A stretch of 18,947 bases of DNA, taken from positions 1 through 18,947 of the forward strand of contig JAAYIO010000028.1 in the NCBI GenBank assembly GCA_012523385.1, given 5' to 3'. Below are positions 1-7,989 of the stretch, in pieces. The position numbers and the translations under genes were made by a program. The stretch is from Methanomicrobiales archaeon (GTDB lineage: Archaea; Halobacteriota; Methanomicrobia; Methanomicrobiales; Methanomicrobiaceae). Within the stretch, counting starts at the first letter, position 1. Each line of letters begins with the position of its first letter. The notes beneath the pieces were generated by a model. That model did no database searches, was not told the origin of the DNA, and saw nothing but the letters and a program-made list of their open reading frames with translations.

Positions 1-609
1 GACTCCCTCAGCAAGGGTGGCACCGCCCTCAACGGACTGCGCAAAGACCTCCCCCACACCATATGAGGTGTTCATTCCCCACGACTTGGCTGCAAGGAGT
101 GTCTTTTTGTGATCTTCGGGAATGTCAGTCTTCTTGAGAACCTGGTTTACCACGTTGCTCGTGGAACCGGGAATCATCGCAAAGTCGACCACACAGGTTG
201 GCCCGTAGAATCCGGCATATCGGCGGGCGGACTCAAGACCTATCATCGCGTTCATTTTGCCAATCTGTGCGATGAACGTCTCCATACTCTTGTTGAATTT
301 CTCGTCCTGTTCACGGAGAACCTCAAGCACCACCGGAGTCTGGTAATGCTCAACAAAGGGGTCATCTTCCGGACGCACATAGTTCGTGATGGCCTTCATT
401 GATTCATAGTGGGAATTCACCGACTGCACGTGCAGGTCGATGACAGCCTTCGACTGGTTATCAGCAACCGTCATCTTATTGACGGCATCCACATACGGCT
501 GTCCATCCGTCACTTTGAATTTTGTTCCACGCTTCTCTTTGAGGACATTAATGTCGGCCCACTGAACACCCATGGCCTCATTAATCATTTTTTCATAGAA
601 TTCTTTCAT
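1..609 (-). CDS. DUF2193-like methanogen protein, N-terminal part (cut by window edge)
   Basis: An open frame of 203 codons runs from ATG at 609 leftwards to base 1 without a stop, so the C-terminus lies outside the window. The start MKEFYEKMINEAMG is preceded by a good ribosome binding site (AGGTGA, about 7 nt upstream), and a TATA box lies about 60 nt upstream. Visible stretches such as VRPEDDPFVEHYQTPVVLEV, RRYAGFYGPTCVVDFAMIPG and AAKSWGMNTSYGVGEVF match my memory of DUF2193, an uncharacterised family of about 500 residues found in methanogens. No signal peptide or membrane segment is visible, so the protein is probably cytoplasmic. Its function is unknown. The family name comes from recalled sequence pattern, not from a search; that the gene is real is close to certain given the start, the ribosome binding site and the protein-like composition. 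Confidence 0.75.
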   Translation of the reverse strand, partial: MKEFYEKMINEAMGVQWADINVLKEKRGTKFKVTDGQPYVDAVNKMTVADNQSKAVIDLHVQSVNSHYESMKAITNYVRPEDDPFVEHYQTPVVLEVLREQDEKFNKSMETFIAQIGKMNAMIGLESARRYAGFYGPTCVVDFAMIPGSTSNVVNQVLKKTDIPEDHKKTLLAAKSWGMNTSYGVGEVFAQSVEGGATLAEGV

Positions 610-659
610 TTTTCTTCACCTTCTCTAAGGTCTTTCGACCACAAGAGTCCTTATGGGTA

Positions 660-685
660 GATTCCATATATATACATATGCCAGA
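660..685 (-). promoter_or_regulatory. TATA box / promoter for the DUF2193-like gene
   Basis: The minus strand reads TATATATA (plus positions 667-674), about 58 nt upstream of the ATG at 609. Archaeal transcription starts about 25 nt downstream of the TATA box, which would leave a leader of roughly 35 nt carrying the ribosome binding site. This is inferred from position and composition only. Confidence 0.5.
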
Positions 686-834
686 ATACGGTCTGCCTGG
701 GATAGATATAAGCTCGAATATACAGCTATTTCACAAATCACTAAACAAAAACCGTTAGAATAGAAAATTAGGAGGATTTCAATTACTATTCACGAATTCA
801 AAAATATATTCTGGTTTTTTACAATTTTTAATAA

Positions 835-1095
835 TTAGTCATTCAACTTGGATCGTATCCACTCATGCACTACGGTCTTAAGAAAATCAGTGTCCTGCGG
901 AGCAGATACCTCGGAACGAATATAATCCTCCAGTTCATCCAAGAGAGGGTTGATCACGGTATCAATCATTTCCTGTGCACTTAACCCGGATTTTTCGCGT
1001 GCATTATGTTTGAGAAGCTCATTCATATGATCCATCTCCCCGGTCACAATCAATATGTTTTCAAGGGACATCCCGGGGTTTTCATCGGATGTCAT
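835..1095 (-). CDS. Small hypothetical protein (86 aa)
   Basis: I do not recognise this protein. It is soluble, acidic and probably mostly helical, with amphipathic stretches such as LENILIVTGEMDHMNELL and IDTVINPLLDELEDYIRSEV. It has no cysteine motif, signal peptide or membrane segment. I chose the ATG at 1095 because CGGGGG lies about 6 nt upstream; the frame also allows a GTG two codons earlier (1101), and an internal ATG gives a shorter form beginning MSLENIL. It ends in TAA at 835-837. It stands alone, with AT-rich spacer on both sides. The helical, charged composition favours a real gene over a chance frame, but no function can be given. Confidence 0.5.
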   Translation of the reverse strand: MTSDENPGMSLENILIVTGEMDHMNELLKHNAREKSGLSAQEMIDTVINPLLDELEDYIRSEVSAPQDTDFLKTVVHEWIRSKLND

Positions 1096-1801
1096 ACACA
1101 CGCCCCCGTAAAATGGAAAAAATAGCGGTTTCTACATCTAAAAGCAGCATTACAGAGAATTATATCTTTTTCAATATCAAATAAATTACCGCCATTCGTT
1201 AGTGCACATCAAATCCACTAGGAATATCAATGAATTGTTAAATAGTTTAAAGATTAACATAGATAATGGCAGAGTCATGTCCATTTGACGCAGGGAAGGG
1301 GAATGATCATTGTCCCATCGGTGTCGATGATCCATCCAAACATATATAATAACAACATTCAGTGATTTCCGGCCGGCCTCCAACCCCCCAACATAGAGGC
1401 TGACCGTATTGAACGTTGTTCACCTCTTCAAAAACACCCCCCAAATGAAACCGAGGAGGATATGTCCGGGGGACAAGTAACGTCTGAAGGAACCCGGATA
1501 TGATTATCTGCCACCAAATAGGACAAGCAACTGATGATTCAGTGCTTCAATAACAGTATTAATGACCTTCCTTCAGACCCAAACCCCTTTCTTAAAAAAC
1601 CATACAGAAGAGCTTTTGCCCTTTTGAATAGGTATTAATGTTCGATTTTGTCATTAACAGGGTAAATACGGATTTCTCTGTCCCACCAGAAACACCTGAC
1701 ATACCGCATCGATTGACCCGTCCAACACTTATCTTATGTGAAGAGAAACACATTTTACTTCACAGCAGGATACTATACCAATCACAGCGGGGGAATCTGT
1801 C
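1096..1801. other. Intergenic spacer, no convincing gene
   Basis: About 700 bp of AT-rich sequence. A 65-codon minus-strand frame at 1186-1383 has no ribosome binding site and an unconvincing protein sequence. A 13-codon frame at 1462-1503 (MSGGQVTSEGTRI) follows a strong GAGGAGGA ribosome binding site, so it could be a leader peptide or the start of a decayed gene, but nothing supports it further. Any promoter for the TPR gene must lie near 1730-1790; I cannot pick out a clear TATA box. Confidence 0.5.
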
Positions 1802-4800
1802 ATAGCACTTTTTGATAATTTATTCGGACAGGGAGATCAGAATCCCTGGATTGAAAAAGGAAAAAATCACTTCACCCAGGGCAGATATGAAGAGGCCGCC
1901 CGGGACTTGGGCAAAGCTCTCGAGATATCTGATGACCCGGCAATCCACTATATGCGAGGGGAAGCACTTTTTTACCTTGGGCAATCGAAGCAGGCCGCAC
2001 TGGAATTCCGGGCCTGTGTTGAGAAAAAACCTGAAGATATCACCGGGTGGGAGGCATTAGGTGAAGCATTGATGCGGACTGGCAGTTATGCCGAGGCAGT
2101 AAAATGCTACGACGTTGTCACTAAACACCGGCCGGATGCACTCAACGGATGGGTCAGAAAAGCGGACTGTCTCGAACGCCTTGCCCATTACACTGATGCT
2201 GCAGTGGCAGCTGAGACGGCACTCAGGATTGACCCCGATGACCGCTTTCTGCGCGAACGGGTGGCACGACTACACCTGCGGGCGGGTAATGCAGCAGACG
2301 CACTTACCTACCTCACTCAGGTGCTGAAATTTGACCCGGACAATAGCGAACTTCTCACCCTTACCGGTGATGCTCTGGAACGGGTAGGCAAAAAAGAAGA
2401 GGCGGCAAAGGTTTACGCACGGGTTCTTGAGGCAGACGGAGATGCAGTGGCTGTTGCAATGCGATTTGCCGGGTTATGTGAATCTCTCGGACGGTTTGGT
2501 GAGGCAGCAGATGCCTACCGAAAGGCCGCGATGATCATGCCGGAGAATCCGGTGCCGGGATATTACCGGGCTGCCTCTCTCTTCTGGAAGGGAGATTTCC
2601 GTGAATGTGCACAATCCCTTGAGGTAGTGGTAAAGAAAAACCCTGAGAACCTGCAGGCATGGTACCTGATGGGTGCCTCTTTAGAGCATATCGGTGACTA
2701 CCGCCGGGCAGCCGACTGCTTTGAGGCAATGCTGCGCGTGGATCAGACAAACAGTTTTGCGTGGTATCACCGGGGCATCTGCCTTTCCAGCCTCGGCCGG
2801 TATGATGAGGCTTATACCAGCCTGAAAAAAGTTACCGATGAACGACGTGAGGGGGCCGTCTCATGGATCAGCACCGAAGCGGACCTTAGCCTATTTTCAA
2901 GTGAAAAGCGGGACAGAGGTGTCAGATCTGTGGAGATAGATGTACGGATGAACGCCCTTGCTTCCATGCAGGCAGATGCCCTGATGCACCTTGGACGTGA
3001 ACGTGAGGCCATTACCTTGTACTCACGCCTCATCGATGCAGACAGAAAAGACCTCAGTGCATGGCGCCGGAAAGGCGAGGCGCTCATGAATATCGGGGAC
3101 TATGCACGGGCAATTGAAGTACTAACCCACGTAACGACCGCCGAACCAAATGACTGGACCTCAGTTATCCTGCTGGGAGATGCATGCATGCACACCGGTA
3201 ACACAAAACAAGCTGCCGCACTCTATGCCGCGGCCATTGAGGCAGGAATAACAGACCGGAATGCACGCCGAAAACTGGGAATTATCTATCAGATGTCAGG
3301 GGACCACACAAAGGCACTTGCCATGTTTGACTCTATTCTCGAAGAGGACCCGAATGATCCAGCCATCCTTGCCCTGAAGGGCAGTGCCCTTATTGAGACA
3401 GGCCAGTATGAAGCGGCCCTTGAGACACTGGAACCGGTTGATGCAAGGACGGGGACGGATCTTGTGGTAAAGCGTCAGATGGCCTCTGCCCTGGAGTACT
3501 TAGGCAAATACCATGAGGCACTGGAGGTCATTGAAGAGGCCCGTGCCATTGCACCTGCAGATATGAGCCTGCTTGCCCAGAAAGCGGCACTTCTTGAGAA
3601 GGCGGGCGAACTTGAGGAGGCAGCCGAAGTATATATTCAGGTGGTTGAGGTTGAACCCGGGCGGGCAGGTGCATCGCTTCGTCTTGGCGAGTCTCTGGCC
3701 TCCCTCGGTAAGTATGACGAGGCAATATTCTTCTTCCAGCGGTCTCTGGAACGCAATCCGGAAAATACCGATGCCTGGATCGCTATCGGACAAACCTATC
3801 TGCGGAAAGGGATGATGGAAGATGCACGAAAATGTTTAAAATCCGCTGCAAAGACCCGGCCCTCAGACCCTGCGGTGCATTACGAAGCGGGAAGAATAGG
3901 GCTTGCCCTTGGAGACACGGATGAAGCACTGATATCCTTTGCCAAGACCCTTAGCCTGAAGCCGGATCATGCACCAGCACTCCGGGAGCGGGCAGCCGCC
4001 CTTCTTGCAACAGGGCGGGCAGAAGAAGCAGCAGATGCATTCTCTGCCTATCTCCGGGTTGTGCCCGGCGATATTACGGCACAACGCCTCCGTGCCCATG
4101 CCTATGAAAAAGCAGGACGATTCAGCGACGCCGCCGCAGAATTCCGGGAGGTGCTCGCCGTGAACCCCCACGATACCGACAGCTGGCTCTCCCTTGCCGC
4201 ATGTCTGCTCTTCACCGGAGAATATGAAGCAGTCGCTGATGTGACGGACCAGATCATCGCCATGGATCCCGAAAACTATCAGGCATGGGAACACCGCGCA
4301 TCTGCCCTTGAACGGCTTGGCCGTTATGAAGAGGCAGCCACCGCTTACCGGACCGCGTTCTCATCCGGTGGCAGAAGCGTCCAGATGCAGATGCGGCTCG
4401 GGAGCACGATGATGCATGCAGGCGATTATGCAGGGGCCTCTCAGATCTTTTCAGAGGCGGCAAAAGCAGAACCGGACCGTTCTGAGCTGAAGTACTTGCA
4501 AAGCGAGGCATCCCTCGCCGCAGGTGATCTAAAAGGTGCCCTTGTGACAGCAGAGGCATTCAGGAATGCAAACCCGGACATGGCTTATGCCCGATTCTTT
4601 GCAGGGACACTCTATGAACGCATGGGAAGAATGGATGATGCAGTTGCCGCCATTCAGTCAGCGATTGAAATAGACCGGAAGAACAGCACCTACTGGGCTG
4701 CACTAGGGGCCGCGCTTACCTCTGCAGGAAAATATCAGGACGCAGAAAAGGCGTTTGACCAGCTCACCGCCCTCCGAGGCGAAACGGCGGTCGCATGGTA

Positions 4801-4996
4801 TGGCAAGGGGCGGGCCCTTGCAGAGACGGGCCGATATGAACAGGCGATCACCTGTTTTGAGAAGGCAATCAAATTAAACCCGACAGATGAAGCCGCACGC
4901 GCCCGTCTGGGTGCTGCATACATGGCCGTCGGACGTTTCAAAGAGGCGGCAAATGCTCTGAATATGTTCTCTTCTGTTGAAAAAGAAGCAATTTAA
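1802..4996 (+). CDS. Very long tetratricopeptide-repeat (TPR) protein
   Basis: A protein of roughly 1030-1065 residues built almost wholly of 34-residue TPR units. I estimate about 28-30, for example AWYHRGICLSSLGRYDEA, AWEHRASALERLGRYEEAA and AWYGKGRALAETGRYEQAI, each followed by the usual DP/NP turn. TPR superhelices act as protein-binding scaffolds; the partner is unknown. I see no signal peptide, membrane segment or catalytic domain, so the location is probably cytoplasmic. The first canonical start in frame is TTG at 1907, but TPR-like coding sequence continues upstream (IALFDNLFG, then NPWIEKGKNHFTQGRYEEAA) to a stop at 1739-1741. The best placed initiation point is ATA at 1802, 7 nt after GGGGGA; this start is uncertain. 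The gene is followed 201 nt later by a DUF4013 membrane protein gene with its own promoter. A decayed copy of its 3' end lies near 6770-6950. Confidence 0.9.
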   Translation: MALFDNLFGQGDQNPWIEKGKNHFTQGRYEEAARDLGKALEISDDPAIHYMRGEALFYLGQSKQAALEFRACVEKKPEDITGWEALGEALMRTGSYAEAVKCYDVVTKHRPDALNGWVRKADCLERLAHYTDAAVAAETALRIDPDDRFLRERVARLHLRAGNAADALTYLTQVLKFDPDNSELLTLTGDALERVGKKEEAAKVYARVLEADGDAVAVAMRFAGLCESLGRFGEAADAYRKAAMIMPENPVPGYYRAASLFWKGDFRECAQSLEVVVKKNPENLQAWYLMGASLEHIGDYRRAADCFEAMLRVDQTNSFAWYHRGICLSSLGRYDEAYTSLKKVTDERREGAVSWISTEADLSLFSSEKRDRGVRSVEIDVRMNALASMQADALMHLGREREAITLYSRLIDADRKDLSAWRRKGEALMNIGDYARAIEVLTHVTTAEPNDWTSVILLGDACMHTGNTKQAAALYAAAIEAGITDRNARRKLGIIYQMSGDHTKALAMFDSILEEDPNDPAILALKGSALIETGQYEAALETLEPVDARTGTDLVVKRQMASALEYLGKYHEALEVIEEARAIAPADMSLLAQKAALLEKAGELEEAAEVYIQVVEVEPGRAGASLRLGESLASLGKYDEAIFFFQRSLERNPENTDAWIAIGQTYLRKGMMEDARKCLKSAAKTRPSDPAVHYEAGRIGLALGDTDEALISFAKTLSLKPDHAPALRERAAALLATGRAEEAADAFSAYLRVVPGDITAQRLRAHAYEKAGRFSDAAAEFREVLAVNPHDTDSWLSLAACLLFTGEYEAVADVTDQIIAMDPENYQAWEHRASALERLGRYEEAATAYRTAFSSGGRSVQMQMRLGSTMMHAGDYAGASQIFSEAAKAEPDRSELKYLQSEASLAAGDLKGALVTAEAFRNANPDMAYARFFAGTLYERMGRMDDAVAAIQSAIEIDRKNSTYWAALGAALTSAGKYQDAEKAFDQLTALRGETAVAWYGKGRALAETGRYEQAITCFEKAIKLNPTDEAARARLGAAYMAVGRFKEAANALNMFSSVEKEAI

Positions 4997-5100
4997 TTTT
5001 TTAAAACCACCCCAGTTACGACTTTAAAGGCATAAAACGTGCTAAATCCCCATTTCATTATGATGCGGGGCCGATTGCTATTTTCATTAGCTAATGACCG

Positions 5101-5192
5101 TTCATTCATCAATACAACGAAGAACAGCCATAACTGTTGCAATAGAGTTATATATCTTGGAATTATAGTGCTATTTATCCAAAAAAGGAGGA
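5101..5192 (+). promoter_or_regulatory. Promoter and ribosome binding site of first DUF4013 gene
   Basis: A TATA-like box GAGTTATATATC lies at 5145-5156, about 45 nt before the ATG at 5198, and AAGGAGGA at 5185-5192 is a near-perfect ribosome binding site. The element TTCATTCATC (5101-5110), the TATA region and the stretch TATTTATCC next to the ribosome binding site all recur at nearly the same distances upstream of the paralog at 7169. This conservation against a diverged background supports their being functional. Confidence 0.6.
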
Positions 5193-5197
5193 CTATT

Positions 5198-5806
5198 ATG
5201 GAAATCGGAGAGAATCTGGGGGCATCCTTTGAGTATGCAAAGGAAGCATTGGTCGGAAAATGGGTTAAGTGGATCCTGCTTGCAATCATCGGCATCATCC
5301 CGATAGTGAATTTTATTCTGTTCGGCTACGCCATCAGGGTGCTGCGAGGTATAAAGCCTGCACCTGAGCTGGGAGAATATGTACAGCTTTTCATTGACGG
5401 ATTGATGTATTTTATTATCGCATTCGTATGGATGATTCCTGTGTTCATTGTATCGATGATAGTCGGTTTCATATCCGGCAGTTTTGCGGGAATGATCATC
5501 GGCCTTCTCATTATGTTGATCGTTGCCCTCCTCTGTGGACTGTTTGCCTACATTGGCATTGTCCGGTTTGCACGGATGGAAAAATTCGGCGAGGCATTTG
5601 CATTCGGCGCAATCAATGAGAAGATTGAAGCAATCGGCTGGGTTAAATACATCATCGCGCTCATCGTGGTAGGTATCGTGATTGGAGTCATCTCCTTTAT
5701 CCTCATGCTCATCCCGATCATCGGATGGCTGCTCATGCTCGTTCTCATGCCGTTCTTTGTCATCTTCCAGGCACGCTACATCTGCAACCTGTACGACAGT
5801 GCATAA
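5198..5806 (+). CDS. DUF4013 family membrane protein, copy 1
   Basis: A 202-residue multi-spanning membrane protein with roughly five to six hydrophobic segments. The N-terminus MEIGENLGASFEYAKEALVG is amphipathic, and the motif GYAIRVLRGIKPAPELGEYV followed by LFIDGLMYFIIAFVW is the signature I associate with DUF4013, a family of unknown function in archaea and bacteria. The frame is open upstream to 5039, but the ATG at 5198 is chosen because AAGGAGGA sits 5 nt before it and the paralog at 7169 starts with the same residues. It ends in NLYDSA, identical to the paralog. The gene is probably transcribed alone from its own promoter. Placement after a giant TPR protein, repeated in the decayed second copy, suggests the two once worked as a unit, but that is inference. 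Confidence 0.85.
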   Translation: MEIGENLGASFEYAKEALVGKWVKWILLAIIGIIPIVNFILFGYAIRVLRGIKPAPELGEYVQLFIDGLMYFIIAFVWMIPVFIVSMIVGFISGSFAGMIIGLLIMLIVALLCGLFAYIGIVRFARMEKFGEAFAFGAINEKIEAIGWVKYIIALIVVGIVIGVISFILMLIPIIGWLLMLVLMPFFVIFQARYICNLYDSA

Positions 5807-5814
5807 ACGGCCTG

Positions 5815-5840
5815 ACACATCTTATTTTTTTATTTTTAGT
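5815..5840 (+). terminator. T-rich terminator after DUF4013 copy 1
   Basis: A T-rich run (CTTATTTTTTTATTTTT) begins about 12 nt after the stop. Archaeal termination commonly uses such T-tracts without a hairpin. A similar tract follows the second copy. Confidence 0.5.
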
Positions 5841-6458
5841 AAGTCATTTTGAGCGCTTAAATGGTTAAATGATGAGCACTCGTTATTATTCATGAGGAAT
5901 TATACATCCAATAAACCCCATCTCGGGTAGCTGATTGGCATGAAATTCTTAATGTTCCGACAATCATCTCACACTTTTTCTCAGTACCTGAATGCTATGT
6001 TCAAGCTTCCCACGGTTTGGGATGAGGACGCATGATTATCCCCTGAGCCCCTTCAATGAACGGACCGTGCGACGTTTATGATAGTGAGCGCAAAAATTCA
6101 CACCCATTCAGTACCGAGTAGCTCAGAGACTTGAGATTAAAAAAGGTGTTTCGAGAGAATTACTTGTTTACGCCCTAAATATCTATGCATGAAGTATTTT
6201 CGGTCTAAACACAGATTATTTAGAGTTTGACCTGGCTAATTGCAGTAAAAATCAGGTTTTGAAAAATACCGGACCAAAATATCAAGTTTTCTGACTCATA
6301 TCTTCTCTCCCCATAATATTCAAAAAGTCCCAATAAATTGTCAGATAATTTCTACACCAATCCAATACAGTATAACTTTATCGGCACCTACTCTCACTCA
6401 TCAAAATAAAAAGGGAATTCACTCTAATGACAAGCAAGAACATCGAAATGCCTTAAAT
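5841..6458. other. Intergenic spacer with an imperfect inverted repeat
   Basis: About 620 bp of AT-rich sequence without a convincing frame on either strand. The one structure I see is an imperfect inverted repeat of about 14 bp: CTCAGTACCTGAATG (5980-5994) against CATTCAGTACCGAG (6105-6118). It could be the ends of a small dead element or chance. Confidence 0.4.
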
Positions 6459-6662
6459 CTACAAACTTACAGCCATACCAAATACAAATACTGAAATAAC
6501 TGCAAACACGATCGTCAGTACCATTATTGCAAAAGCTATTACAAGAAAAAAAGCTAAAGACCCAACAAAATAATAACCAAAAATCCCTAATGCCCGTTTC
6601 CAAAAACTATCGGAATTAAGCCAACCCTGATAGCTGTAAGTATCTACGCCACTATTTGACAT
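6459..6662 (-). CDS. Small membrane protein (67 aa)
   Basis: A short protein with a polar N-terminus (about residues 1-25, including SYQGWLNSDSFWKRAL) and a long hydrophobic stretch (about residues 28-62), enough for one long or two short membrane helices. The composition is far from random and resembles small single-domain membrane proteins of methanogens, but I cannot name a family. It has no ribosome binding site; AAAATTAA lies about 25-30 nt upstream of the ATG, consistent with a leaderless transcript. It stops at TAG (6459-6461). It sits on the opposite strand between the two copies of the TPR/DUF4013 duplication. A chance frame cannot be excluded. Confidence 0.5.
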   Translation of the reverse strand: MSNSGVDTYSYQGWLNSDSFWKRALGIFGYYFVGSLAFFLVIAFAIMVLTIVFAVISVFVFGMAVSL

Positions 6663-6769
6663 ATATTGGAATTGGTTTTCTATGCGTTAATTTTGCGTAT
6701 CCTTTTTCCTTAGGAACAAGGAAGTAACATGATTTACTATGCATAGATAGATCACGAAACTGCCCCACT

Positions 6770-6950
6770 CACCAGAGAGGAATCCATAATGCCAATAAAA
6801 AACCATTCCACGTGAGCAGGCAATCACCTGCTTTGAGGAAGCAGTCTAAGTAAACCATTAAAACGATGCCACTCACTCCCGTCTGGATTCACATACATGA
6901 CTACCGGACACTTCAAAGAGACCAGAAGTGATTAGAATCTGTTTTTTACC
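6770..6950 (+). pseudogene. Decayed remnant of a second TPR gene (3' end)
   Basis: This stretch aligns with the last part of the TPR gene. The clearest block, 6814-6855, matches 4838-4879 at 34 of 42 bases and reads EQAITCFEEAV, a stop (TAA), then VN, against EQAITCFEKAIKLN in the intact gene. Matching continues through CCCGTCTGG and CATACATGA to TTCAAAGAG at 6912-6920, which corresponds to 4937-4945. Several differences are third-position and silent, which suggests the copy diverged under selection before it died. Homology upstream of 6811 is weaker. The remnant lies 257 nt before its DUF4013 gene, against 261 nt in the intact pair, so the whole block was duplicated. Confidence 0.8.
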
Positions 6951-7073
6951 CTGAATGAAGAGAAAATCCCTTTTTTAGTCACACCGCCATCCCAACAAAA
7001 AGACATCGGGCATACAAAACATCCATTTCTTTATAATGCAGAGCTGAATAATATTTCCCACGGTAAATGGTTA

Positions 7074-7162
7074 TTCATTCATCCATGAGGCGGAAAAACA
7101 TATTATTTCAATAGAATTATATCTTTTCAGAATACAGAATTATTTATCCCGAAAAAGGAGGA
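7074..7162 (+). promoter_or_regulatory. Promoter and ribosome binding site of second DUF4013 gene
   Basis: TTCATTCATC (7074-7083), a TATA-like GAATTATATC (7114-7123) and AAGGAGGA (7155-7162) occupy the same relative places as in copy 1; TTCATTCATC lies 95 nt before the ATG here and 97 nt there. The 5' flank between the TPR remnant and this block is also recognisably related to 5000-5100. Confidence 0.6.
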
Positions 7163-7168
7163 TAACTT

Positions 7169-7825
7169 ATGGAAATCGGAGAGAATCTTAGCTCATCCTT
7201 TGAATATACAAAGGAAGCATTGGTCGGTAAATGGATTCGGTGGATCCTGCTTGCAATATTCAGTATCATCCCGATAGTGAACTTTATCACAAGTGGTTAC
7301 GTCGTACGGATCTTGCGGGGAATTAAACCAGCACCTGAGCTGGATGACTATGTGCAACTTTTCATCGACGGGCTTTTGTATTTTATTATTATGCTCATAT
7401 GGATGATCCCTGTACTCATTCTTGCAGCAATCTTCTTTGGAGGATCCATGATTGCAATGATGTCAGGCTCTGATGTATTAGGTCTGGCTGGACTCGGCGC
7501 CATGCTCATTGGCATCCCGGTGGTATTCGTCGCTGTCATCATCTGCGCACTGTTTGCCTACATTGGCGTTATTCGGTTTGCACGGATGGGAAAGTTCGGC
7601 GAAGCATTTGCATTCAGTGCGATCATGGAAAAGATCCAGGCAATTGGCTGGTTCAACTACATCCTCGCAATCGTCGTATTGGTTGTTGTAATGGGCATCA
7701 TAGGCTTTATTCTGGGAATGCTGGCAGTCATTCCAATTCTCGGATGGATACTTTTGATTGCTGCATCTCCTGTCCTCACCATCTTCAGTGGACGGTACAT
7801 CTGCAACCTGTATGACAGTGCATAA
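7169..7825 (+). CDS. DUF4013 family membrane protein, copy 2
   Basis: A 218-residue paralog of the protein at 5198, alignable over its whole length. It shares MEIGENL, the block KPAPEL followed by YVQLFIDGL, the stretch IRFARMGKFGEAFAF, and the identical end CNLYDSA. The extra residues lie in the central hydrophobic region around FFGGSMIAMMSGSDV and GLGAMLIGI, which enlarges one loop or helix. There are five to six predicted membrane segments and no known function. The ATG is supported by AAGGAGGA 6 nt upstream. The frame is intact, so this copy appears to be under selection even though its TPR neighbour has decayed. The two proteins could be redundant or form a hetero-oligomer; the sequence cannot tell. 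Confidence 0.85.
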   Translation: MEIGENLSSSFEYTKEALVGKWIRWILLAIFSIIPIVNFITSGYVVRILRGIKPAPELDDYVQLFIDGLLYFIIMLIWMIPVLILAAIFFGGSMIAMMSGSDVLGLAGLGAMLIGIPVVFVAVIICALFAYIGVIRFARMGKFGEAFAFSAIMEKIQAIGWFNYILAIVVLVVVMGIIGFILGMLAVIPILGWILLIAASPVLTIFSGRYICNLYDSA

Positions 7826-7845
7826 ACGGGCAGAAATACTTAAAA

Positions 7846-7872
7846 CTCTATTTTTTTATTTTATTATAAAAC
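7846..7872 (+). terminator. T-rich terminator after DUF4013 copy 2
   Basis: A T-rich tract (CTCTATTTTTTTATTTTATT) lies about 20 nt after the stop and resembles the tract after copy 1. Confidence 0.45.
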
Positions 7873-7989
7873 CGGAAAACAAAGCCGGACATTTTTCGGG
7901 ATAAAAATATCACCAAATAGTTCCCAATTCAAAAAAGCATGAGTCCCATGAAATACGGGGTCTTTCTGTGGTGCTTGGGCCATTCTTTC

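Noticed and set aside
1186..1383. 65-codon minus-strand frame in the left spacer
   Set aside because: No ribosome binding site, odd composition (WMDHRHRWDNDH) and no neighbour context.
3863..4294. 143-codon minus-strand frame inside the TPR gene
   Set aside because: Antisense to regular TPR repeats, and its sequence is the complement of the repeat codons; high-GC genes often give such frames.
5171..5818. 215-codon minus-strand frame opposite the first DUF4013 gene
   Set aside because: It is antisense to a well-supported gene and is rich in Asp, His, Asn and Glu, the mirror of hydrophobic codons; no ribosome binding site and no family pattern.
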